Source of the DNA: Sarcomyxa edulis
Taxonomy: Eukaryota > Basidiomycota > Agaricomycetes > Agaricales > Mycenaceae
Assembly: GCA_009761415.1 (NCBI GenBank)
Contig: QUOL01000025.1
Location: 1 to 64,000, forward strand
Direction: 5' to 3'
DNA length: 64,000 nucleotides
The position numbers and the translations under genes were made by a program. Positions 33,197-44,511 of this stretch are shown here, piece after piece. Each line of letters opens with the position of its first letter. Positions within the stretch are counted from its first letter, which is position 1. Below the pieces are notes generated by a model. It did not search any database. It was not told the DNA's origin and saw only the letters and a program-made list of their open reading frames with translations.

Positions 33197-34662
33197 TTAC
33201 GCAGGAACATCTGCCTGAGGTGCATCCACATCAGGCGCCGCTTCCGTTGGTGGTGCAGGATTTGCAGCCTCCCAGTCCAGCAAAGCCGCTTCGTACGCCT
33301 CCCATACGAGTCTTCCACACAACTCGCCACCCATTTCGCCGTCGTCTGGAATCTCGAGTCCCTTCGTTGCTTCTTCCTTTCCTTCTTGTACCTTCTCGGC
33401 AGGGACTTGGGGAGGGGGAACAGTCAGACGCAGCACTGCGCATTCGGAATACATCGCTCCGGGCTTCAAAACTTCCTCTGGCGTTGCATCGTCTGCCTGA
33501 TTGGTTTCAGGGGCCTTCGCTTTCACCTTGAAAGGCGTTGGTAGGAATAGGACGTGCAGAATTGATTGTATCGATCGTAAGGAGGATTTTGTAAACACGC
33601 GAAGAATGGGTTGCAGTGTGAGGTAGCTATTGTGGGGCACATTAAAATCAAGGTCAACCTGGTGTGTGGCATACGCACATGAAGATTCCAACTCGAGATG
33701 ACGTCCCATTGGCAATCGTCCAATCAGCGTTTAGCATTGGCATGATGGTATCCGTCCTGCTGATCCCAGGAGAAACGCTAACAGCAACGATATTCGATTT
33801 TTGGGATTTCGCACTAACAACGGGGATCGTGGTCGTATTATCGTCTGTCTTTGGGACTTGAGCGGAGGGAAGGGCATCCAGAATCCGTTGGAGATGACGT
33901 GTGAAGATGACGGTACGTAGAGCGCGAGTACCTTCGTGCAGAAATAGTGATTTAGAGTTCTGCGAAGCCGTTTGTGACTGGAACGGTATCTCGAAGACTG
34001 GACCTGCAGCAGCTGCGTAGAACGGATTGATGACATTGATGATACGAATATCGCGCTCGACAGGTGCAACCAGAAGGGCAGGAAGAAGGAGAGTGATCAT
34101 CAGGAAGGTAGCCAAGGATTTCTCTTCTCGCTCTTTTATCGCATCTGCTTCTTTGATCTGACCTAGACGTCCCACAGGACCTACATGTTGATATTCGTGT
34201 GCAAATATCAAGGCATCGAGCCTCTGTTCGTTTCCTGTGAGGAATCGGGTGCAAAAGGCTTTGATGGACGTAGGAGATGAGAGATCGCACTGTTCTGCGA
34301 AGATCTGCTCATTCGATGTCGTCGATCGAAGGAGGGTGATGAGTATAGAGATTTCGGGTGCAGTGATTGGTAGAGGAGTCAGTGCGATGATATGGGCTCC
34401 ACGTTGAGCCAAGGATTGTAGGAGAGTTAGCCCTACTGGCGTAAATCCACCCTAAGAGAAATAAGCACCGATACGAGACATCGAGATATACACAACGTAC
34501 CGTCACCAGGATAACACGAGCATGAAGATCCCGTTCACGATTCGTGATGCGACCTTGTGAGAAGGCACGTACGACAAGTATTGCGACGATACAAATTAAT
34601 GTATGGGGCAGATACTGCGTTGGGAAGTGGCTATATAGCACCGCTGCGATCTTGAGAACCAT
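33197..34662 (-). CDS. Membrane-anchored short-chain dehydrogenase/reductase-like protein
   Basis: ATG at 34662. The first 30 residues include a hydrophobic helix (TLICIVAILVVRAF), suggesting an ER or mitochondrial membrane anchor. After the intron (acceptor ..ttcttag near 34453) the Rossmann nucleotide loop VTGGFTPVGLTLLQ appears, then GAHIIALTPLP, a DLSSPTSIKAF stretch typical of the SDR Asp box, and RLDALIFAHEY. The usual Tyr-x3-Lys catalytic pair is not evident; the corresponding area reads INPFYAAAAG. The C-terminus (about 100 residues) is Pro/Ala/Glu-rich and ends at 33197. Related basidiomycete proteins are annotated as ketoreductase-like SDRs. It may be a non-catalytic or divergent member. 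Convergent with coiled-coil gene D. Confidence 0.75.
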
Positions 34663-35880
34663 TCAAGGGAGTATTTGTCTCTCTAATCGGGTCCACCCAA
34701 GTCCAAAAGGTCCGTTCGTGAGATGTGAGGATAGGTTCGTGAGTGTAGAAAGGAAAGAATGAATTCGGGCATTTCCTTTGGGGAAGGCGGTCTGCAGTGG
34801 TGCCACGTGGTGGGAAGTTATTTTCGTCTGCCTCACAAGTTTCAGCTCGAGTTCTTTTCAGTTTCAAAGTACTCTTCATCACCCAGTATAATTATCATGG
34901 TAGCATGCCAACTCAACACCCTTAGGACGTGCTCCATTACACCAGCATGGTTTGAGTCAAAAGTGAGTATTAGACACAGTGCACTTCTGATTTGCTGAGT
35001 CTGGTCAGAACTCCAGCTCATTGTTGGCTCATTCAGCTCCAGACGTACAGGTTGAGTCTCGTTCGCGATTACACTTGGTCCTTTCATGAAGGTCAAGAAT
35101 TAGTATTGATCTCCGGACGCTGACTGGAAATGCCGACCTAGATTATCGAGTGCAAAAATTGAGCCTGTCATCCGAGGACTCAGGAGGTGGCTATGCTGTG
35201 ACATTGTCGACATCGAAGGAACAAAGATGCGCTCTTGATAGTACGTGCTCGTGTTCGTCTTTGCCACGCAATTATATGGCTCGCGACTACAGAGAAAATG
35301 ATATACCCCGTTTTGTCAAAGAAGAAAACATATGTTCAGCCATCAAATGTCCTATATCTCGCGATTCAAGAAAACCTGAGTGGATTGTCATCATACCGCG
35401 ATCTTTTGTGCCTATATCACTGTCTTTCAATTATGTGTGTCTTGCAGACTATGAGTATATAACCTATGGACTCTTCGACGACCCACTGACTGAGCCCTGC
35501 ATCTGCTTGAATGGCTATAGAACACACCTGATAGTATGTGTCACTACACGTGGCAGACTCGGCGTGACAGCAGGATAGATTTTTATCAGAGACCGAGTGG
35601 CACAATGAAAGTGATTTGGAGGAGGAGCGTCCTTGCAAGATCTTGATCGGACGCCCAAAATAGAATTTGAAATTTAGTCTTCGCGGACGACCAATCGGTA
35701 TTTGTTCGGTGTTTGTTCCACAAGGCGTAGACATTTTTCATTACATAAATACTTCGCCAGAAGCCCAAAATGAGCTCTTGGCTAAGTCCGACTTAGCCAA
35801 TGGCACTTTTCTGACATTAACCTCTTAAAACCCTAATCGATCAGTCATCGATAAAATGGTGGCTGTGCAAATTTGCACCT
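34663..35880. other. Intergenic region, 1.2 kb
   Basis: No acceptable gene. A plus-strand frame at 35150-35578 has no family resemblance and no splice partners. It carries the inverted repeat at 35778-35800. Confidence 0.45.
35778..35800. repeat. Perfect 10-bp inverted repeat with 3-nt loop
   Basis: TTGGCTAAGT, ccg, ACTTAGCCAA. It lies about 80 nt beyond the stop codon of the GTPase gene, so it would form a hairpin in that gene's 3' UTR. It could also be a small element remnant. Role unknown. Confidence 0.85.
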
Positions 35881-37998
35881 TTACGCCCAGCCCTCTTCCT
35901 CGTCCAAAATATTCACCGACTGTTGCGCAATATCCTTAAAATCATCTGGGGGCACGAATCTGTGCGAATGGATGAGTTGCACCACCTTTTCCAACACTCT
36001 ATCCTTCTGTCCAATCTTGAAAGCAGTCGATGACGTCACAAATGCTTTGATTTCTTCGTGGACGCGCGCCCGGTCGCCAGAATCCAGATATGCTTTCACA
36101 GCAAGTTTGATGAGCTTGGGGCGGACAGCGTTGACTCCATCACTTGCTTGTACAAGCCAGAACAAGCTCTGCATGACGATGGTCAGGTCGACGATGTAGC
36201 CCATCAGACCGCGTATGACTCCCGGGCTAATGGCATTCATGAGTTGTGACGAATTATCGAAAGGGAGGCTCCTCACGTTTCTTGGTAAACCATATATACC
36301 CATTGCGCAAAGATCAGTCCTGCGCCAATGGGGATGACGATGGGGGCAGAAATAGGTAATCCTCCAGCAAGAGCAACAGCCACAGATGCCACTGTTCCTG
36401 CGGAACTGCGTGCCTCGATGGTAAGCACTACGATTCAATGTGGAGAAATTGACCATACATTTGGGTAGAGTTTGTGGACTTGGGCTTGAGGTCAACTAAA
36501 TCTTCCACTAGATGCGACATTATAGCCTTGAACTTTTCTCGCTCCAGGTACTACATTGGAAGTCAGGCCCGCGTTGCGAAGAACTGAGGTTACAACATAC
36601 CGCGTTCGGATCATTGAAGTTCCAGACTATGACGATGTCCCTGTGTATTGCGCTCAGACACTTGATGAGCGTCTTTCCCGGAAAAAAGAGGCTTGACGCC
36701 AAGCCTCTCCAATATTCTAAACACGCTCCTGCATCGGCGAAAGGAAGCAATATGGCTTGGAAACTTTTTCAACTTACTCTTCTTGCCAACTCTTTCGACG
36801 AAATTGTCAGCAGATTACACAGTGCTTGAATACACATCCTCACTCACTCGATAGATGCTTGGATCTTGACATCAGCACTAGCTCTCTGTGCAAGCGCCCA
36901 TATGAGCCACACCGCTTTGTCGATATTCTCCTGCGTAAGTTCCACCAGCTGTGCGAGGCTAGACTTGTACTGAGGGTGTTCTAAATATAGGTTACAACGT
37001 TCAAACGTGCGTTATAGAGCTCGGAAGCTATGAATAGACGTACTGGATACTTTCATGTATGGTACAGATCCCATCCTGATATCTGTCAAAGGGCCCACGC
37101 ACGTTGTTTGAAATACTTCCTCTGCCTGAGCAGCATTTCGGGCGTCGAACTCTTCCTCGTCAAAGGAATCGAGGTCGATTTCAGCTTCCCTCTCGAACTT
37201 GCGTACGAGGAGATCGTATTTCGTGAAAACTACGATTATGGGGACTTGAGTTCAAACATTAGTACTTGCATAGTCAATATGCTTGGGAGATATTGATTAC
37301 CGTCGCCCAGAGGGAGTTCAAGGAATTGTTGATCTGCTACTTCGAACAGAGCACCTCCTTCTGTAGGAATTTCCATACAAAACCTGGCAATGAACATAAG
37401 ACGTGAGGATGTGTCGGGCCCACTGAGTATTTCGGAGGGACTGACCAGATGGCATGCAGTTTATCTTTCATCTGCGGCATCTTGGCTCGGTCTTCAATAA
37501 AGGTTCTGACAATGTTGAAATTGTCAACTTCCCCGGGTGCAAAGCCTTGCGAGTCGTGTAAGACAAAGCGAGAGTTGTTCTCGGATGTTATTTCCTCGTT
37601 TATGTCCGATACACCAGCTCGTCCATGGGAGACGTTCTGTTTTCGATGATATTAGTACGACGATAGCATAAGCATCTGGAAAACTAACCGCTAATTCGAC
37701 GTTGAAAGCGGCATTGATCAGTGAGGATTTCCCCGCTCCTGTCTACGGAGCCCATCAGCCAGCAACCAATTTTTTCGTAAGATGGTCAAACCTTTCCCAG
37801 GACTAAGATACGGAACCTACGAGTCTCAGGATGTATGAGTAGAGGATATACACACTTGAGACGAGTGTCGCACCTTGGACAGCTATTGAGTATATCTTGC
37901 GCAGTCGACAAAAGCTCTTCATCAAGCTGTGTGGAGGTACGCCGCTCAATCCCACTGCGTGTACTGACAGGGCTCTTTGGACTCGTCGGCGAGGACAT
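35881..37998 (-). CDS. P-loop GTPase with C-terminal hydrophobic segment ('G domain-containing protein')
   Basis: ATG at 37998 (MSSPTSPKSPVSTRSG). After a short Ser-rich leader and an intron, FRILVLGK joins across a second intron to TGAGKSSLINAAF (G1/P-loop, near 37700-37740). Further motifs: GVSDINEEI, LHDSQGF (G3, D-x-x-G), IIVVFTKYDLL (G4, TKxD, near 37200-37230). The C-terminal third contains a long small-residue hydrophobic stretch (near 36300-36400: VAVALAGGLPISAPIV and IPIGAGLIFAQWVYMV), probably a membrane hairpin, then a helical tail ending EEEGWA at 35881. About ten short introns. This is a large mushroom-specific group of membrane-associated GTPases without defined role. The promoter region carries two 12-bp palindromes. 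Confidence 0.82.
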
Positions 37999-38146
37999 GG
38001 CTCGGATACGTCTCGGATACTATTCGGGGTGGAAATGGTAGAATGAAAGGCAGAATCATGATGTGAGGCTGCGATATCAATTGTGAGCTATACGGGCGGT
38101 AAAACTCAAAAGTGGCGTCGGGCGACGGGGACGTAACGACTCGGAC

Positions 38147-38180
38147 CACGGCGCCGTGAACACGGTACGTCACGCGTGAC
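38147..38180. promoter_or_regulatory. Two perfect 12-bp palindromes upstream of the GTPase gene
   Basis: CACGGCGCCGTG at 38147-38158 and GTCACGCGTGAC at 38169-38180, separated by 10 nt, about 150-180 nt upstream of the GTPase start codon. The second includes ACGCGT, the core of MCB boxes bound by MBF-type factors. Palindromic form suggests dimeric regulators. Function is inferred only. Confidence 0.5.
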
Positions 38181-38367
38181 GATGTGCCTGATTGTCACGA
38201 TCGCGTGATCAAGGCGCGTTGTCATTTATTTCTACGGTGTCAGCTTGTGGAGAGTGAAACGATCAAATAGTCCATTGAAAAGATCATAATTCAGTTGGAT
38301 AAATAGAGCAAAAAAGCAAGTAACACGTTACAACAAATTTCCCTTCGATGCCAGTTTCAAATCACGA

Positions 38368-40139
38368 TCATACAGCGGCTAGGGCAGGTCTTTTCCCTTC
38401 TTTGACGGTCCCCTGAAACTCTACCTCTTCATCTATATCCGGGGACATCACGCCTTCATGACTTCCGCTTTCCCAGCTATCCATCACGATTGGCTGATCA
38501 ACAGCAGCGCGTTTCTTCTCGCGAACGACGGGATCCTCGCCAAATTCGTCCATAACGGACGAGACAACTGTAAGCCTCTCAGCGACTTGGAAGTCTGGCA
38601 TGGTGCGAGCTTGACTTCGAGCTCCGGTTTTGGATTGGACGCCGTTTGTTTGCTTGTACTCCCATGCTCTCAGGTGTAGGAGGAAACGGGCGGTCAAAAG
38701 TCCGGAAACGCTGGGCACGGGGTTATGATGGTCAGATTCAACACCCGGATTGGATTGATTGAACCGTAACTCACGGTAATGTGAGGGCGTTCAGGAGACG
38801 TTGGAAGAATCCAGACTATCACCTCATTGAATTGTGCGCATATCGGGAAACAATTGACGACGTACGGGTGCCCGCTGCAAGATTTGTGCATTAGTAGAGT
38901 GGCAGAAAAGGATTTGAGTGAACGCTGACGAAATTGAGTATAACAGCTGCTGTTGTAAAAACAGACATGACCCTGTTACTCGAAATAAGAACGACGGTAT
39001 TATAGAGCTTATTGAAAAGCTGGCGTACAAAAAATACAAGATACCTACAACGGTGAATTAGGCTCTAAGGGACACCGCCGAATTTGAGATAAACACACCT
39101 TGCTCGAAAACCAGATACATAAAGCCACTTTTCTGAGTTTTCCAAGGACCGCTAACTCTGAAAGCTTGGATGCTTCGGAAGGTGGTCAGAATTGCCGACG
39201 AAAACTCAAACACGGTCATCAGTATGGAGAGAAGAGTGTTGGCTGCGGGTTATGCGTGAGCCACAGAGTATGTGTATCGTAAGCGGAATGGAAATACCTA
39301 TGGGGATGGCTTCATATTGATCCGATCAGCTGAAAGTCACAAATCGAGGGACGAAGGGATGCCTACTAGAGCTGCCTTTGCATCTCAGACCTGGGACGTG
39401 CATCTGCAACAGCCGATTATTCACGGGATGATGAGAGTAAAACGGCTGGTCGACTTACGATATCCAGGATGAAGCAAGTAAGACCGATTGCTCCGAGGTA
39501 TAGGAGCACAAGGCGACTACGAGCGAAGATCGCGTACGTTCTTCCCGTGAATACCACTAGAGTACTCTGTGAGCAGGGAACATACACGCCTCGCCTACAA
39601 CAATTGTTACCTATGACTGCTGCTCTTCCGAGTACGCTGAGAGCCCCAATGAGTTTATACCAGATATTACAACTATATCAAACGTCATGAGATGTTCTCG
39701 CGTTCGAGTAACTTGTCCCCTCACTAGATAGAAACACGTTCTAATCAGTCACCTTCATTGAAGACGAGACTTCACATACCTTTGTATGTAATTTACCTGC
39801 TACGGCGAGGAGGTATAGAACATTGGCCAACAAAGCGTAGCGACAGAATATATAGAGGATAGTTGAAAGACGAAATTTTTGCCCCCAGATATAACGAATC
39901 TCCCTGGGTAGGGTGAGCGCATAGTCGTACCACAAGAGAGCTGTAATGCGATGTTATGGAACCGCGAGATAAATCATTCATTACAGCGATTAGATACGCA
40001 CCGATGCTGGCATATTGGATGCGGAACTGTAAAAAGCTGTTCGTCACGAGCCATGGATTAGTGCCAAGTGATGAGAGCAATAAAAAAATCAAAATATCAC
40101 TGACTGTGTAGTTGCAGCTGTGATAGCTTTACTCGGCAT
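38368..40139 (-). CDS. DUF6533 multi-pass membrane protein
   Basis: The DUF6533 signature is clear: LLWYDYALTLPREIRYIW followed by LSTILYIFCRYALLANVLYLL (39780-39960). Further exons give more membrane helices (ALSVLGRAAVIGNN, YAIFARSRLVVLLYLGAIGL, 39470-39640) and, after NEVIVWILPTSPERPHITV, a soluble tail with VSGLLTARFLLHLRAW and a Glu/Asp-rich end that stops at 38368. About seven membrane segments are expected for the family, all in a row before the cytosolic tail. The start is uncertain: the ATG at 40139 (MPSKAITAATTQ) gives a small first exon. The family is abundant in Agaricomycetes and has no assigned function. Confidence 0.72.
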
Positions 40140-42024
40140 CTTCGAGCTGTGGGGATGCAAGGAAGACGGATAAGAAAGAGGCAAAGAGGTGTTATTGTGC
40201 TTTGCATGGTATATGTATAGATGTGATGCTGTGGGGTTGGTAGAACTGGCATTGCGAACAATTTGTCCTAAAGTCTTGAGATGAAACGATGATACATGGA
40301 GAGCTTGAGAAGTTGATGCAATGCACTGAATCTCGGGCTAAATCGTTGAAACAGTGCCGATTTAGCAGGATGCATACGTACCGTGAACAGATTCTGTCTG
40401 CTGCCACCCAACTGCCACCAGACACGGACGCCGGTTCACCGCGATTAGGGTCCGAAGGCTAACTAACTGGAAACCGGTATCGCTTTGATCAACAGTTAAG
40501 TATAGAAGGAAGTTGGAGGAACTCACCAAGTCCGTGTAAATTCTTCTATTGGTGGGTTTCAAGCACGTTCGTACAGGCAGCATACCCGTCGGCATCATCA
40601 TCGTTCCAGGCAACACTAAGATTAGGACAATTTGGATTCATCTCTGCGAGGTGGGACTCGAGAAGCTGATCAGCCGTGGATGAAATAAACTCGATCATCT
40701 CGTAGCGCTCGCCGCAACCATCTCCTTCGTCTGAATAGCAGAGCGAACCAAAAACGGTGTTCGATTATACTTTGTGACCCAGGCAGCGCCTCAAATGAGT
40801 ACAGCCTCAGGATTGCATCTTGATCTATGAGAGGATTCTCAGGCTCTTTCGATGGCACTGCGAAATCATCGAATACGAAGGACAACCAGAGATGCAATGC
40901 TGTATTGCAAAATTATGTCGTCGTATGGAGGGATCATGCACACTGGGATCACGATGGGACCACCATTGTGAATGGATCAGGTCATGCCTACAAATCCTAA
41001 TAGTAGGACTGAAAGGTCGTGTGCCCAGTTTAAATTTGCCATCACGTGTATCGTCATGTAGCCGCGCTCAAGAGCGAAAAAAGTCACGGACAAACGGGAC
41101 AGAGGGCGTCACAGTGGAGTCTCTCAAAAGGGGTCGAACAAGATTAGGCAAGACGAGGCGATATGGTCGAAGAAATCAGATTTGGGAGTGATTGAAGCCG
41201 TAAACAAAAGGTCTTCGAGGCAATGCACCTCTGTAAAGCATCGCGTTCTTGAAGAATAATTCTGGACTCTCTTATCAGAGGGTTACGAGTCGACTCTGAG
41301 AGAGAATCATGATATCTTTGTGCATACCACCGGTTGTTGATCATCTGAAGTGTTCGTAGACAAGATGCGCCACAGATTACGAAGTCAGGCCCGTCGACTT
41401 GACTAGTTCAAGCACTTGAACGTTCCGGACATGGTAATAGGCTAGTTTGGAGGATCCACCATGAGGCCTCGAGGGAGACGGACGGCTACATTTAGGCCAG
41501 GTGGAGTTATAGTGCGAGTAGATCGCTGGAAGTTTTGTCAATATCTCCTTGATCGAGATATACTGGAGGATTTCTTTCGTCCTCTTCATCCCCGATCGTT
41601 GCCTCCGGCCTCTGTGGCAATGAAGCTCGGCGGGGACTCCGATGAAAGGAGACATTTTTGACCTAATCTGCCCCGGATTCGAGATGAGACTCCCATAGAG
41701 CAAATGTAGATCTTCTAGAATCCCTCCATGTTACCGTATCAACGCCTTGGTCTGCAAAACGAGTAACTTCCACCTGAAGAAGAGCGAAAAGCTGAATGTG
41801 AGCCTGCGGTCGAATTTGGTAACGTCCGGAGTGAAGAATTCGAGATTTTTTCTGGAAAGTATTCTCTGATTCCATGGCGGATGATACCTGCAGAAAACTA
41901 GGAAGGTTGCCTGAGGACAGCTCGAGGAACTTGTGGATAGTTTGGAAGGAAGGAGCGGCGTTTGAAAAAGCAGCGACGACGCGTCTCCAAATTTGATCTT
42001 CAAAGTTTCACTCATTCTCCAGCC
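40140..42024. other. Long intergenic stretch, 1.9 kb
   Basis: No gene is accepted. One minus-strand fragment near 40750-40890 (SFVFDDFAVPSKEPENPL, IDQDAILRLYSFEALPG) has protein-like texture and could be an exon of a short or decayed gene, but I could not find flanking exons. Minus-strand frames at 41660-42234 run into the CCT8 start and look like shadows. The last part is the CCT8 promoter. Confidence 0.4.
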
Positions 42025-44109
42025 ATGTCCCTCAGAGTACCCAAAGCAAACAACATCCAGATCTTCAAGGATGGAATCAAGGTACGACAAATAGTCTCTG
42101 ATATACGCATCATATTTGACTTTTGAGAAAACAGCAAAGTTCGGGTATAGAAGATGCAGTACTTCGCAATATCGCAGCCGTTTCCGAATTATCTGATCTT
42201 GTACGGACGAGTTTTGGTCCAAATGGCGCGTCATTCAGTGGATTTATTCGATAAACCCGTCTCATCGTTCCATAGGCAGGAACAAGCTCTTGATAAATCA
42301 TCTGGGAAGGCTTTTCGTGACATCCGATGCAGCTACTATCATTCGCGAGATCGAGGTCGTTCATCCTGCTGCAAAACTTTTAGTAATGGCATCTCAAGCG
42401 CAGGAGTCAGAGGTACGATAGACAGTTGGTGCTCTCGGGGTACATTGCTTCAACTGAAATCGCTTAGATGGGTGATGCGACGAACATGGTCATTATCCTC
42501 GGAGGTGAACTGCTGAAGAAAGCCGAGCATCTCCTCATCATGGGTCTCCATCCTAGTGAAATCATCAAAGGATATGAATCTGCTTGTGTCAAGGCTCTTG
42601 CAGAGCTCGAGAGTAAGATGCACCATTTCCCTTACATCGATATCTTGCTGATCTATCTCCTCAGCACTATCCACTTTCAGCCTACCTTCTCCAATGACCC
42701 ATTCAACTCTCGCATCTGCCCTAAAACCAGCTATTGCATCCAAACAATACGGCTACGAAGATACTTTAGCTTCACTAGTCGCCGAGGCCGCTCTGGCTGT
42801 CATGCCCTCAAATCCTAAAAACTTCAACGTCGATAATGTTCGCGTTGTCAAGATTATGGGTGGAAGTCTTTCCGGAAGCAAGGTCGTGCAAGGAATGGTG
42901 TTCGGTCGAGAGCCAGAGGGTCAGTCGATCCGCCCTTTTTTTGCGATTGAGTTGTTTTTATTGATGCTTCATTCTGCAGGTATGGTCAAAAAAGCAACAC
43001 GAGCAAAGGTAGCCGTATTCACGTCTGCTCTCGATATCGCACAGACCGAGACCAAAGGAACAGTACTGATCAAAAACGCTGACGAGATGCTCAACTTCAC
43101 GAGCGGAGAGGAGAAGCACTTGGAGAAGGTGAGCATTTTCAGACCATTTAGATCTTCCCGTGACGTTCTGTCTCGTCATGACTCTGATCCTGAATCCTTG
43201 CAGATCTTCAAAGAAATCGCAGACTCAGGCGTCAAAGTCATCATCGCTGGATCGAGTGTCGGCGAGCTAGCACTCCACTATCTGAACCGGTTCAACATCG
43301 CCCTCCTCAAAGTCCTATCCAAATTCGAGCTCCGGAGATTATGTCGCGTCGTCAACGCCACCCCTCTCGCTCGTATAGGTGCCCCCACGCCCGAAGAAGC
43401 TGGATTCATCGATGTGTTTGAGACTATCGAGGTAGGCGGAGATCGAGTAACAGTCCTGCGACAACTTGTAGATGGCGATGAAGGTTTCAACCCCGAAACG
43501 CAGGGGGAGAAGACGAGGACAGCTACTATCGTCCTGCGAGGAGCAACCTCGAACCATCTGGATGATTTGGAGAGGGCTATTGATGATGGTGTGAATGTCA
43601 TCAAGGGTTTATTGAAGGATCCTAGATTAGTTCCTGGTGCAGGTGCTACGGAGTTGGAGCTTGCGAAGAGGATCGAGGATTATGGCAGTGGCTTGAAAGG
43701 TCTCTCGCAGCATGCTGTAAAACGGTATGCAACAGCGTTGGAGGTCATACCACGAACGTTGGCGGAGAACGCGCTCGGTGGGGCCGAAGGAAACGAGGTT
43801 CTGAGCCGGCTGTGGGCCAAACACGAGCAGAAAGGGGGAGAGTCGTGGGGTGTTGATGTCGAGGTTCGTGATCGTTATGTTTTCTTTTTGTTTCTTCTTC
43901 CAATCGTTGTTTTACAGGCGGAAACTGACGGTACTCTTGAATCTGACAAACACAAAATCTACGATTCTCTGGCGTCGAAGACATGGGCTCTCCGGCTTGC
44001 GACAGAGGCCGCTGTCTCTGTCCTAAGCGTAGACAGCATCATCATGAGCAAACCGGCGGGCGGCCCCAAGGTTCCACAGCAGGCAGGCAACTGGGATGCA
44101 GACGATTGA
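42025..44109 (+). CDS. CCT8: Chaperonin CCT/TRiC theta subunit
   Basis: Subunit of the cytosolic TRiC ring that folds actin, tubulin and other proteins in an ATP-driven cycle. ATG at 42025 gives MSLRVPKANNIQIFKDGIK. Exons: 42025-42081, 42135-42229, 42280-42412, 42468-about 42612, then a long run to 44109 with three further introns. Family motifs in order: VRTSFGPNG, LINHLGRLFVTSDAATI, HPAAKLLVMASQAQE, MGDATNMVIILGGELL, ASKQYGYED, NFNVDNVRVVKIMGG, TKGTVLIKNADEMLNF, TIVLRGATSNHLDDLERA, LVPGAGATELELA, AVKRYATALEVIPRTLAENA and IIMSKPAGGPK. Length near 550 residues, as usual. The exon 2 donor (gtcatt) is weak. The introns at about 42921, 43129 and 43865 are multiples of three without stops. Essential housekeeping gene. 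Confidence 0.96.
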
Positions 44110-44511
44110 TTTATAGGACCTAGCTAATAGAAGTGCATTTACCCTACTAAAATGAGAACCGTTGTAGTTCATATAACCTGGTGTCGAGACCTCATCACTA
44201 CAAGTGTTCAGATTGTCCAAGCTAGTATACAGAGACAAAGTTTATGATACTTATAAGCTCATGACTAGCTAATGAGAATTATAGGTGCTAAAGGAAAACA
44301 ACATATTGAATATTATGGTTATGGACCGAGGGAGGTCCATTGAGCGCATGTAAATATTATACTGCAGTCCAAGTGTCTGGTAAGGAGAGATAAGGAGAGG
44401 AGAGTGTTATGCCGGAAGGCAATACTAATATACGTGCAAGCAATGCAAAAGAGACTATCGTGAGGGAATGTGGGAGATTCCGTGGAAGAAAAGAGTGGGT
44501 ATCAACTAAGG

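Noticed and set aside
35150..35578. Plus-strand frame of 142 codons
   Set aside because: Isolated, no family resemblance, no supporting splice sites; begins at a non-ATG codon.
41663..42234. Minus-strand frames upstream of and across the CCT8 start
   Set aside because: They overlap CCT8 exons 1 and 2 on the opposite strand and show no recognisable domain.
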